NCBI GenBank assembly: GCA_958510875.1
Contig: OY294069.1
Location: forward strand, 180,155,112-180,219,111
Length of the DNA stretch: 64,000 nucleotides
Source: Endomychus coccineus
Lineage: Eukaryota; Arthropoda; Insecta; Coleoptera; Endomychidae
Reading direction: 5' to 3'
The translations under genes were made by a program, and so were the position numbers. The notes beneath the pieces are model-generated. The model did no database searches and was not told where the DNA came from. It saw nothing but the letters and a program-made list of their open reading frames with translations. Positions 33,430 through 44,190 of this stretch are shown in pieces. Within the stretch, counting starts at the first letter, position 1. Each line of letters opens with the position of its first letter.

Positions 33430-34295
33430 GATACATCGTTTGCGAACTCTTTTGAAAAATAAATATTTTCCGAGATATGGCCACTCAAAAATTACTGATT
33501 TGGGAGTGGTGAAATGTAAAAGGCAGGGAAAATATCTGGAAAAATGCATATGTACAAGTGCGTTTTGTCCTAATTTTTCTGAAAAAACATGAAGAACTAA
33601 CCCTTTCTTTGAAATGTAGCGCTTCAAAAACATTCGATTGTAAAATTGAGACGTACATTGACGCCTTCTAAATAATTTTTGTGTTGAAATTTCTTTTAAT
33701 GTACATATTTCCCGAGTTTTAGACACTTTTTTGCGACGACGTCCTGAATGTTTACATTGAAAAATATTAAGAAAATTTGTAAAATAGGTTGAATCTATAT
33801 ATATAAAATTGTGAAAAAATATCAGATTTATATATTAAAACCATTTTTTAATGATAAAAGTGTGATAGGTGATACACACGATAAAAATAAAACTTTTTAT
33901 AAATAGCTTTTCCCAAAAAACCATTTGTTTCGGTATAAAGCACACTTGTGAAAACGACACTTTGGTCGTCTCGAAAATATGAAGGTAAAAAAATATTTAA
34001 GAAACAGAAATTGTTTAGAAGGCCTCAATGTATACGTCCCAATTTTTTAACTTTTGCACTTGAATATTTGAAAGCGCAACAATATCAAAGAAAGGCTGTT
34101 TTTCATGCTTTTCCGTAAAACTTCAGGAAAGAGTTGTACATGAAAAAAACTTTTGTTTCGATCATATATTCACCTGAATCTTTCAGATTTTTTCTCCACC
34201 TTTTACATTTTTCCTCCCCCCCCCCCCCACTCTCGGTAATTATCGAGTGAAAATATCTCGTAAAATATTCATTTTTCAGAAAAATTCGCAAGCCA
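33430..34295. mobile_element. Large inverted-repeat (fold-back) element, second family
   Basis: Left arm 33437-33745 and right arm 33963-34292 are imperfect inverted copies: reverse-complemented left words 'tttagaaggcgtcaatgta', 'tcaaagaaagg', 'ccttttacattt', 'gagtggccatatctcg' and 'ttcgcaa' correspond to right words 'tttagaaggcctcaatgta', 'tcaaagaaagg', 'ccttttacattt', 'gagtgaaaatatctcg' and 'ttcgcaa'. The spacer is about 215 bp. A run of 14 C in the right arm (34216-34229) has no counterpart in the left. Unrelated to the 29785 family by sequence. Confidence 0.82.
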
Positions 34296-35139
34296 TTTAA
34301 TTTTTACCCAAATTCATAAGGCTATGTAACCCATGATTCTTTCCGCATTGAATGTCTTGAGCTATTTGGTAAAATATCTAAGGTTAATTTCAATTATAAA
34401 TAGTTTGCTGCAACCGCTTTGAATAAAATGGATACGTTCAAATTTAAATTCACTTATTTATTTAGAATAAATTACCTTACACAAAAAAAAATGTCCAATA
34501 CTTATTGGATGAGGAAAGAACAAAAGATCAAAATAGATACAATGCAAACATATAAGCTACATAATAGACATAGTGCGATTAAGATGAAGTGGATGTCATT
34601 ATTGTATAGTCACTAAAATTAGTTTTCTGATAATTAATAATAAGTTTGCAATTTAGAAAATTTATCTAATAACAAAACAAACAGCAAATAGGCCTATTTT
34701 AAAAAGTATTGCTCAATAATTGTTGATATATTACAGTTATAAATATCAATGGTAATGTTATCAACATTCGAAAAAATTGTGGAGAACAGTGGAAGCAGTG
34801 GCTGGTCTTGGTGAGTAAAAAACTAAACTAGATCGCATGTTTTGAAAGGAATATTGACGGCAAGATGAGTCAATAGTTTAGGACAGACGAAGAGGTCTAA
34901 ACAAAAAAATTATGAAATATTTTCTTCTTGTTGAAAGATGTTTATCTGTTCCTAAGTTCAAGTTTTCTGCTCACTAATGGTTAGAATAAGCTAGTCAAAG
35001 TGACAACACTATAAGAATGTTTCCTATTCCTATGACAAATCTTAGCATTTTATAGGCGGCAGATATCATGTCGTTTCTATGGAAAATGAAAGTTAATTTA
35101 TAGTCCAAGGTTTTCTCCTATGTCCTTGAGATGGTATCA
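34296..35139. other. No gene seen; one weak exon-like segment
   Basis: 34737-34810 lies between TTACAG and GTGAGT and has one open frame (INGNVINIRKN, then EQWKQWL), compatible in phase with 31026-31088. It may instead be a decayed retrotransposon gag piece. Nothing else seen. Confidence 0.3.
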
Positions 35140-35400
35140 GGGCAATTTAGATCAATATTGTGAATTTTGTAACTGTAGGTCGACGGAACTTGTTTGCGAT
35201 TGAAAGACATAACAACATAATGTCGTCTTGTAGTAAGAGACAATAATTAAAACTATTAATGTTGCGAAAAATGTTCAAATCATATTCATACTTCAAAATA
35301 CTGGATTGCGAATTATTATGTATATCATTAATGAAAAGTTTGAACAATATAGGCCCAACACTGTTCCTTGAGGAACTCTAGATGACGCATCTTCGACGAT
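35140..35400 (-). pseudogene. LINE reverse transcriptase fragment
   Basis: The minus strand reads SRVPQGTVLGLYCSNF in mixed frame, then LFKLFINDIHNNSQSS, YEYDLNIFRNINSF and CLLLQDDI, the VPQG to FADD segment of a non-LTR reverse transcriptase. The catalytic FADD box is changed to YEYD, so it is dead. Confidence 0.78.
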
Positions 35401-36899
35401 ATCGGCCAGAAAACCAAATCATTTAAGCATGGGAGATATGTTCCTTATGCGATACATACATTTTACATGACAGACAGATCCATAGATTAATGGATCGTTA
35501 TCACAGAACAGACTGTCTATATTATGACATACAACACATAACCCTTTATATCCCTGTTCATTCAAATAAACTTCCACATAACATAGTTTGTTTGCACTAC
35601 AATGAAACTTGATTGAATTTTTCTAATCCGAAAAAAACTAATAGTGAAATATTTCTATTTTAATGGCAAAGATGTTGAAATTTTTAATAACAATGTTTTT
35701 TTATTACTGGTTATGCAAAAAAGATAAGTTTTAAAGAAAAAACAACAATAACCATATCGTAAAACACGAAACATTTTAATTATATTACTCGATTAAAGGA
35801 AGTCGGAAATGGGAAAAGAATTCTGAATTAATTTCCACCGGAAAATTCAATCAAAAATATGCATTTTCCTCTGTAGAAATGCATTTTTTCTAAGTGACTT
35901 CCTGAATCGATTTAAAAAAAAATATCCCAATCGATTCATCCAATTTTTTTTCTACATTTTATGTTTTATTTCCTCGACTATCATTAGAAATAGTTTTATT
36001 GAGTATTGAAACTTGGGTAATGACATCGCGGCGGCGCAGCCGACGCTATCTTCTACGGGTATTAGCTATTCCTGTGGGCGTGATCCACCGGGAGACAACA
36101 GTTATCACATAATATTGTGATCAAGTAGAGGTTTCAAGAACAATTTATTCAGGACGTTCCGATAAAAAAAACAATATTCATTATTCTGTACGAAAGCAAT
36201 AAATAATTTGCTTGCCGAATGAATAATTAATTATTCAATTATGTCACTAAGTATGATGCGTTATAGGAAATCTTAATTTAATGATTTTTTATTCTTGATT
36301 CACTAGAAAAATAGATTCTATGAAAAGAATTATTAAAACTGAACTTATGCTTCATAGAAGCATAAAAAATCCAATTATTTAAATTCGATGATATATGTCG
36401 CAACGCAATTGATTTATATGATGTTTTGAAGGTAATTTTTCTCCAAAAGTTTCATTCTTTAATGAAAGTAACGACTTTGCCTAATAAAATCTATAGATGA
36501 ATAATATGGCTATTTACTTACAATAAATTGGTATTACTCTTGACTAGTAAATTAATTTACTTTCAAGACCTTGTTTGTCTCAAATGTTTTAGCTAATACC
36601 AATAATATTCTAGCGAACATTGTTAATTTTTTTACATTTATTGGTTGATTGCCTCATGATACCAATTTAATTTAATTAGAAGTGATTATTTTGCAATATT
36701 GACTGTCATATATTCAAATTGGTCTTCATTTCCAAGTACATATAATACCGCGAAATAAAGGTACATTGATTTGTACGTAACTTCAAGTAGATATTTATTT
36801 AAGAACTTTAACTGTGGTAATCTGAGAGCTGAACAGTTTGTTATCAGAGAGAATTTCAATAAAATTTATGAAGAAGATAAATAAGTTTATTCTACCCTT
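35401..36899. other. AT-rich stretch with one GC-rich island
   Basis: 36028-36103 ('atcgcggcggcgcagccgac' and following) is markedly GC-rich against its surroundings; no gene or RNA recognised in it. The rest shows nothing. Confidence 0.45.
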
Positions 36900-37352
36900 A
36901 TTTCCCCGTGCATATAAATTTGCAGGTGTATTCACTTAATTGAATTTGTTCAAATTTGACTGAATGATTGCACATCAGTTCTATCATTCACAGACTTGGC
37001 ATCACGTTTTATGTGAATCGTCTTCAACATTGATCTTTTATAATAATTTGTTTCTTTAGCTGAAATATTAGAATTTTTATAAGTAAACGGTTATAATCGG
37101 AACAACATTTAGGAAGGGCGGTGAAGTTCTCTGAGTTTTTGTTTTTAGTGCTATATTTATTAATTTTTAATACCATATGTATAGCCATAAATACTCAGAA
37201 AAATCCACCGCTCTTGTTAAACATTGTTTACATTATAACCAACACGTCAATTATAAAAATGTTGATATTTCAACTGAAGAAACCAATTATTATAAAAGAT
37301 ATATCCTAGGGATGATTTTCATAAAACGTGATCTTGAGTCTGGGAATCAATA
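36900..37352. mobile_element. Head-to-head pair of Penelope-like GIY-YIG ends
   Basis: 36900-37137 on the minus strand and 37177-37352 on the plus strand both encode the same part of a Penelope GIY-YIG domain (plus: KYSEKSTALVKHCLHYNQ, then ETNYYKRYILGMIFIKRD; minus: SENFTALPKCCSDYN with decay). They point away from each other across about 40 bp. The right-hand member is interrupted at 37352 by the pogo element and continues at 39685. Confidence 0.78.
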
Positions 37353-37380
37353 CCGTAATATGGGGTAACTTGGCCACCCC

Positions 37381-37397
37381 GGGGTAACTTGGTCACC
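37381..37397. promoter_or_regulatory. Subterminal GGGGTAACTTGGnCAC repeat of the pogo element
   Basis: Direct copy of the terminal motif 20 bp inside the left end; further copies lie at 39413-39428 and 39492-39507, and inverted ones at 39469-39484 and 39660-39675. Repeated subterminal copies are usual transposase-binding sites; binding here is inferred. Confidence 0.6.
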
Positions 37398-37497
37398 TAT
37401 GATTTAATTTTTGTTTCGGTTAATACTTTTCCTCCTGTTCTTTTTTAGTTGGATTTTCAGGTGCCCATCTTTTATTCCAGGTAACTAGTAACTAAAA

Positions 37498-39216
37498 ATG
37501 GTGAGAAACTACCAGAGAACACCCGGGGCAAAGCCCTACCAAGACTACTCAGAAGAGAACATGCAAAAAGCCGTACAAGCTGTTAAGGAGGGGATGTCGA
37601 AAAAATTAGCTGCGCAAACGTATCAGGTACCTCGGACAACTTTGGGTCGTAAGATTCTTGGCAAAAATTCTGGAGCAGTGGGCCGCCCAAGAGTCCTTTC
37701 ATCCGAGGAAGAACGCAGTATATCTGAGACCCTCGGAGTTGTGGCTGATTGGGGTTTCCCGTTAACCAGGCTGGATGTGAGGACGGTCATCGCAAAATAC
37801 CTAGACAAACAAGGGAAAACAGTCACGATCTTCAAAAACAACACTCCAGGAGAAGATTTTCTTGATGCATTCATCCAGAGAAACAGGTTGTCCATTCGCC
37901 TAGCCTCGAACATAAAAAGGTCCAGATCATCCGTCGACCGTGAAGACATTCTAAATTTTTTCACCAATATCAATGAAGCCCTGAACGATGCAGATGATTT
38001 CAATATCTACAATTATGACGAGACAAATGTCACAGATGATCCTGGAGCAAAAAAAGTGGTGGTCCCCAGAAACACAAAAAGGGTTGAAAGGGTACAGAAC
38101 CACTCTCGCACCTCTATTAGCATTATGGTGTGCGGAAATGCAAAGGGGGATCTACTGCCTCCCATGGTCGTTTATAAATCTGGAAATTTATATGAAAACT
38201 GGACAGAAGGCGGCCCTCCTGGAACGAAATATGCCAGTAGCCCCTCCGGTTGGTTTGATATGAACCTGTTCGAGACATGGTTTTTCAAAATCCTCCTCCC
38301 GCACATAACGGAAACACGAAAACCTGGTGATACAACTATTGTTGTAGGTGATAATCTCGCCAGCCACTTTTCACCTGCAGTTATTCAGTCCTGTAAGGAG
38401 CATGGTATTTATATAACTCCATTTCCTGCAAATGCCACCCATCTAATGCAGCCACTTGATGTAGCTGTATTTGGACCCATGAAAAAGGGCTGGAGAAAGA
38501 TTTTAGACAACTGGAGAAAGGAAAGCCGATATCCAGGAAATCTTCCCAAAGAGCAGTTTCCCAATTTGCTTTCTAGGTTATGGAAAGCCATATCTGAGAG
38601 TGTCAGCTAAAATTTGATATCTGGATTTCGAGCCACTGGGCTTTATCCACCTAATGCAAACGAGGTTCTGAAAAGAATTCCAGATGGATTAACACCAGAC
38701 GATCGAGACACCATTGGAAGATCTCTTGATGCATCATTGATTGATCTTCTGAAAGAACACAGAGGAATTAGCAGTGAAGCAAATCCGAAGAAAAAAAGGG
38801 GCAAGAAACTTCAGCCTGGTAAAAATTTGGCAACAGATGAAGATGATAACCTGGCTCCCATAGATGAACCAATTGTAACTGCATCGAAGCCATTAGCTGG
38901 CCCAGGATCGTCTGGTATAGTCGGAAAGAACAAAAATAAGAAGAAATCTCGTCCAATTCAGCCTAGGCAAAAAAGTGAGAGACAAAAGAAAAGTGAAACA
39001 GATGCAAAGTGTGGCCTTTGTTTTTGTAACTGGAAAGACTTTCTTGGCGGACAAGAATGGATCAAATGTATTCAGTGCCTTAAATGGATATGTGGCCCAT
39101 GCAACAACGGAAGTAAAGATCCTTATTTCAAATGCGATTACTGTGACGATTCTGATGCAGAGCCGTTGGAATATCAAGACGATTCTGACGCCGACAAAGA
39201 TTTTACACCCCAGTGA
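37498..39216 (+). pseudogene. Pogo-type transposase (psq HTH, CENP-B HTH, DDE, zinc finger), one in-frame stop
   Basis: Reads 370 codons from ATG 37498, a TAA at 38608-38610, then 201 more codons in the same frame to the stop at 39214-39216; about 571 residues in all. Residues 17-53 form a pipsqueak-type helix-turn-helix (AAQTYQVPRTTLGRKI). About 65-135 is the CENP-B-like second DNA-binding domain. The DDE domain follows, with Asp174 in NYDET, Asp285 in VVGDN and Asp321 in HLMQPLDVAVFGP. After the stop come ISGFRATGLYPPN, typical of the family just after the DDE domain, a basic linker, and a Cys-rich PHD-like finger (CGLC, CIQC, CGPC, CDYC). It catalyses cut-and-paste transposition at TA. The single stop is the only visible defect, so the copy is young. 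Confidence 0.93.
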
Positions 39217-39684
39217 ATGAGCTAAGATTTAGTTGGAGTTACGAGTTTAGATTTTCTTTTACATTTTATGTTGTTTCTGTATCTCTAAGTTTGATATTTT
39301 TATAAATAAAATATTTTTGGGAAATTTTTGTCGTTATTTTTGTGTTATTTATGAAATTTTCGAACTGAAATAAGTAGCTACGGGTTCGTTTTATCAATTT
39401 CCAAACGAATTCGGGGTAACTTGGCCATGCAAACCATTAAAAACGTTCATTTCATTGAAATTAGCAAAAGTGACCAAGTTGCCCCAAACCCGGGGTAACT
39501 TGGACACCCCACATATATATATTTTTTTCTTATATTAAACAAAAACATTACTTTTTACGAACTTCAGCTCTTTCATTAAGTTGAAGTCGGTTTGGGGAAA
39601 AAATTTGGTCCACATGCGTCAAAATATAATGAAGATATTTTGAAAAAAGTCTGAAAAGAGTGACCAAGTTGCCCCGTTTTACGG

Positions 39685-40158
39685 TAACAAATATACAAAT
39701 TCGATTAACTAAATACACTTGCAAATTTCAACGGATTTCTTCATAATGTTTGAAAATGTGTATATGTAGAACGCTATTTTAATAAATCAGTAATATTGCT
39801 AAGTACAACAAAGACTTTTTCTATCATATTCAAGAAAATGTAAATACATCCATTTAACATTGTACCTACTTGGCGCAAATGGATTTTTGTTGTCAGACCG
39901 TCTTTAACATTACTATGTACTGTTTTCTAATACATATTCATATATTTTATACATTAATGTGTTACAATTTCAATTATTCGTGTTTCATTGTTGCGACGTA
40001 GATATTTTAATTGAAATTAACACGTTCAGTGCCTAGTGCAATTAGTTTTAGAAATCCTGAGCTTTAGTTTATTATTTTTTAAACGTCTTCTGATGATGGT
40101 CGTGACACCGAAACGTACGTAAAGAGGAAAATATTGTTCTCCCAAGAATTTACATATA
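39685..40158 (+). mobile_element. Penelope-like element tail, continued after the pogo insertion
   Basis: Resumes the element cut at 37352. 39965-40050 and 40075-40155 match 29050-29230 in order ('aattattcgtg', 'ttaattgaaatt', 'ttagttttagaaatcc', 'gtaaagaggaaaata'), ending 'cccaagaatttacatata' where the mariner inserted. No coding frame left. Confidence 0.7.
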
Positions 40159-40998
40159 CGAGGGTAAAATGAAAAGTCCCTGAAAAATAAAACGTATGGC
40201 GCCACAATCGAAAATCCCAAGTGACATTTGTGATGTACCATCTTTAACTAGAACGCATTAAAATTTTCAGACTGATGTGTCACTCAGTTCTGTTTTGACA
40301 CCCATCGAAAGCAAGCACCCTGGAAGACTTTTGTTAGCATGGAAAAAAGTGAATTTCGTGTCTTGATTAAACATTATTTCTTGCGAGGAAAAAACATTAC
40401 GCAAACCATAGCAAAGCTTGTTTATGGGAATTGTTCACCATCAAAATCGATGGTATAATATTGGACGATCGGCGAGTTGGAGTTCACGAGATTGCTGAGT
40501 CTATGGGCATCTCAACCGAACGGGTACGGAACATTTTGCATAAATTTTTGAATATGAGAAAGCTAGCTGCCAGATCGGTGCTGCATTTGGTCTCTGTTGA
40601 CAACAAGCGCGACCGTGTGACTTCAAAGGAGTGTTCGGCGATGTTCAAGAGCGATAAGAAGGACTTTTTGCTCCGTACAGGTCCGCAGTCGCAATGGCAA
40701 AATTGCATGAATTGCGCTATGGATTGGTTCATCATCCACCATATTCTCCAGATTTGGCCCCCTGCGATTTATATCTATTTCCAAACTTGAAGAAATGGCT
40801 CGGCGGAAAGAGATTTGGCTCCAACGATGATTTCATAGCTGAAACAAACGCCTATTTTGAATTATTGCCTAAATTGTATTATTTGGAAGGGATCGAACAA
40901 TAAGAAAAACGTTGGGCAAAGTGTAAATGAGTTTTGACCAAATAAATCATTTCTCGTTTCATTTTCAGGAACTTTTCACCTTGTTCACCTTGCCCTTG
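40159..40998 (+). mobile_element. Mariner element, internally deleted, TA target duplication
   Basis: 840 bp between TA 40157-40158 and TA 40999-41000. Inverted ends: left 'cgagggtaaaatgaaaagt', right (reversed) 'caagggcaaggtgaa...aaaagt', the right one with a small internal duplication. The transposase begins at ATG 40339 (MEKSEFRVLIKHYFLRGKNI), changes frame several times (VDNKRDRVTSKECSAMFK; KKDFLL), loses the middle of the catalytic domain, and ends with HHPPYSPDLAPCDLYLFPNL, the third catalytic Asp region. Too short and broken to be active. Confidence 0.9.
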
Positions 40999-41000
40999 TA

Positions 41001-41850
41001 AGTCATACTAGGGGTTAATAATAATGATTATATCATTAAAAATACTATTAATAAAGGACCTTTCAACTACTAAGTTGCCATCATCAGGGTATACTAAATT
41101 AGAAAACAAAATAAATGTACCTGTTTAAATAATGTCTGGGGATAATAATGTAAACAATGGGTTACTCTCAGCTGGAGATAAATCGGAATTTAATAAATTG
41201 CTTTTTCGCTTATACATTTCCATCCTTTCTGAATTACTTACCGAGATATTTGTCCGTACTGTGTCTTAAAATCTTTGATAAATAAGTTAATTTCTAACCA
41301 AAAAGTAACCCAAATAATTCAATGAAATTCAATAGTTCCACTTATCATCCTTTAGTAATTGATAAATTCTATAATTTCTTTTCTAAATTTGCAATTCAAC
41401 CCGGTTTATAGATGCAAGGACGAGTTAAAAACGGTTTAGATAATACCTGGTGATTGCGACAGATCTGGAATTTACAAAATTGATTGTCTTTTTCAAAATG
41501 CTACGTGGGTCAAACTAGAAGAAACATTTTCACATCTTAAATACAGGTCACACATCTCACTGAAATGTGTCACTTTTAAAACACAGTAGGTACAGACACA
41601 TATCTAAGTAATTTAGAAGGAATGGAAATGTATAAACGAAAAAGCAATTTATTATTATATTCAGATGAGAGTAATCCATCAGTAATGCATTCTAAATTCC
41701 AAATAGTATTCAAACAGTTATATTTTGTTTTCTAATTCACTTTACTCTGATGATGGCTACTTGGTACCTAGCTGAAAGGTCCTTAATAGTTTAATAGTAT
41801 TATTAGGGAAGATGGGTGATTATTTTGTACTTATTAGTGACATAGAAACC
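41001..41850 (+). mobile_element. Short Penelope-derived element with inverted ends
   Basis: The left end (41040-41110: 'aaggacctttcaactactaag', 'ccatcatcagggtatactaaatt') reappears inverted at 41720-41810 ('aattcactttactctgatgatgg', 'ctgaaaggtcctt'). In between, near 41455-41560, decayed GIY-YIG coding reads DRSGIYKIDC and YVGQT-like text. No reverse transcriptase. Same family as 43905-44190 and 45935-48960. Confidence 0.75.
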
Positions 41851-43904
41851 TGGTTCAGTCTACAATTTTCCAAATAGCGCATTTTACCTAGGTATATTAA
41901 TTTTTCACAAGAAAATATTTTATTGCATTCCGGTTGCTATTTATCTACACTCTTGATTCATTGTATCTTAATAATAAGGGCTTATGAAATAAAATTATAT
42001 GAATTTTCGAAGTTTCTCGATAGAGCTCAGTTTTGTTGAATTAGAATGTCATTCTCTTGCAAGTTTGATTGAAATTTCAATACAAATGAGAACAGTGTAA
42101 TAAAATCACGTATGTTTTTTGAAAATTTGGATGATACAATAATGATTATAACTAACCAAGTGGTCCGTAATCTTATGCTACTACGTACTTTGATAGTTAT
42201 CAATAAATAGTTGAAAATGCCAAGATATTATGTCAATTATTTTTAATAGTTTTCAATTAGACAGTTACGTCAGTATTTCCCTAATTGTGGATAATTACTT
42301 CTATTATAAGGGAATAATGAAAGAATATTTTAAATTGATTGTCGATCGGTATGTCACACGAGTATTGAAACAACTTGTGTTAGGTCAACTGTCTACTGGT
42401 TAAGTGGGGATTTGATATAAGAACAAGCTTACACTTCGCGCGATTTAAATTATTGAAAAGGATATACTCCGGGCCACCGGAAGACTGTATGTCACTGAGA
42501 TTGTGTACTTGTACTTGCCGATAATTTATAGAACTATATCAGTTGTTGGTGTTGTACCTCGTAAGCAGAAAGTGTCCAGTGTCTGTGATACCTGTAGATT
42601 ATTTTTATATTCAAGGGTAAGTGTTTTGTTAATAATTATTTTAAATTTCTCATAGTTTTGAAATTTATTCGATATTGTCGAAATCCAACTTTAAGAAATT
42701 AAAGGTTTAATTAACTAAATTCACTAACATGATGCTTTTTTTCACTAATAAATAGAAGGTCGATCTAAGAATTTATAATATGTTACAGTTGAAATACCTT
42801 CAACCCATTCTAAAAAATTTTCCTCTTATGACGCTACCATAAATCAATTTGACAGTGATTGCCCCATCTCAGAGCCTTAGAGAAAAATAAAAAAAATTAA
42901 ATCCACTTCTATACAAATATAATAAAGCTTAATATTCAAGCTAGAAAATTCATGTTATAAAATATTCTGCTTATCTGATTTTCGGCATCGTATTTTTCTA
43001 CAAAACGCGGAGCAAAAATTTTCAAATTTTTCTACAGGTACCTTGCCCCTTGCCTTGGTCCCTCTGAAAAATCTGGCCCCGGGGGTATTAACTATCCCAA
43101 CCCTCCCCCCTCCCCGTCGCGTAAGCCTAGCTCATATTTATCACAGTCTATAGAGTCGCAACGCTCTAGATCATATATTTTCTAAATAGACAATAGTATT
43201 AAAATAATACTCTTCTGTATTTTCACTCATTTATGCTTTAAAGTTTTCTGTTAATTATAGAAGTTTGTCTCTTTTTGAAAAATATCCCACATACTCTATA
43301 TTTTCCTTAATATAATTCTATCCATTTTCTTCGCATCTGCAGTTTCTAAGTTACAGTTGCTTCGCAAATGTATGTCCTTTGTAGAGATAATTACGTCATC
43401 AAATATTGGTCTCGACAATGTCTATGTATTAATATTTTGCGAAAACTTACATTCACAAGACCAGCAATGAAATCATTTTAGTTATCTCAAATACTGTAAT
43501 TTCAGTGTAGTAAAAGAAAAATCGAGAATGATTTCAAATGAATGAGGAATTGGTACGATGCTCATTTGATGACAAATCAAATCATCAATTTATTCGCTTA
43601 TGAAACCACAAGTTCATGTATAAGCACATACTTACTGTGTTATATCAAACTAGTAGTAAAATATATTAATTAAGTACAAAGTAGATAATGAAACATTAAC
43701 AAACTAAATATAAATATATTGAATTAAATACATTTAATATGTAAACTACAGCGTAAATTAAATACTGAGGTGCCCCTTAAATGAATATAATGCATGACTT
43801 AGTAAATGTTATAAGTATATTAAATTTTTCAATATTTTCAATGGGTGATTGCCACATTTATTCACAAAATAATTATAGCAACTGATAACTTACAAACTAT
43901 AAAA
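41851..43904. other. Unassigned stretch with one candidate 5' exon and one GC-rich patch
   Basis: The exon candidate at 42539-42616 is listed separately. 43052-43125 is GC-rich with C runs ('aaccctcccccctccccg') and may be an old element end. The rest is AT-rich without features. Confidence 0.45.
42539..42616 (+). promoter_or_regulatory. Candidate transcription start with non-coding first exon
   Basis: TCAGTTG at 42539-42545 fits the arthropod initiator, and 77 bases on lies a strong donor CAAGG|GTAAGTG (GT at 42617-42618). No ATG-led frame lies in between, as expected of a 5' UTR exon. The gene it would belong to is not visible. Purely pattern-based. Confidence 0.25.
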
Positions 43905-44190
43905 GAGTTCACACTGGGGATACACTATACCACTAAATCAGAAGCAATCACTCTTATCCACTAAAAATACCGTTAAAGTTCTGAAGACCTTTCAGTTATT
44001 ATTAGGAATTAATTTAGTAGATAAGGGATTACCTTCAGCTGAAGCTGGACCCCCTATTAATTTCAAATAGTATTTGAACAGACACATTTCGATTTCTAAT
44101 AGTTCACTCTGATGATGGCTACTAGGTAGCTGAAAGGCCCTCAGTACTCTAACAGTATTTTTAGTGGATGAGGGTGATTGTATTTCATTT
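43905..44190 (+). mobile_element. Paired Penelope ends without a body
   Basis: 43911-44000 ('gagttcacactggggatacact', 'taccactaaatcagaagcaa', 'aagacctttcag') matches 45945-46020. 44060-44180 ('aacagacacattt', 'ctctgatgatggctact', 'ctgaaaggccct', 'agtatttttagtgg') is its inverted partner. About 50 bp separates them, so the coding body has been lost. Confidence 0.75.

Larger units (their letters stand above)
37353..39684 (+). mobile_element. Pogo/Tigger-type DNA transposon, near intact, TA target duplication
   Basis: 2332 bp flanked by TA (37351-37352 and 39685-39686). The ends CCGTAATATGGGGTAACTTGG and, inverted, CCGTTTTACGG with gtgaccaagttgcccc form terminal inverted repeats of about 26 bp. 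The word GGGGTAACTTGGnCAC recurs inside the ends (37381, 39413, 39492, and inverted at 39469 and 39660), probably transposase-binding sites. It encodes one transposase with a single in-frame stop. It sits within a Penelope-like element. Confidence 0.93.

Noticed and set aside
33328..33726. 132-codon open frame on the minus strand
   Set aside because: It lies within the left arm of the inverted repeat at 33430-34295 and its text has no family character; the mirrored arm does not keep the frame.
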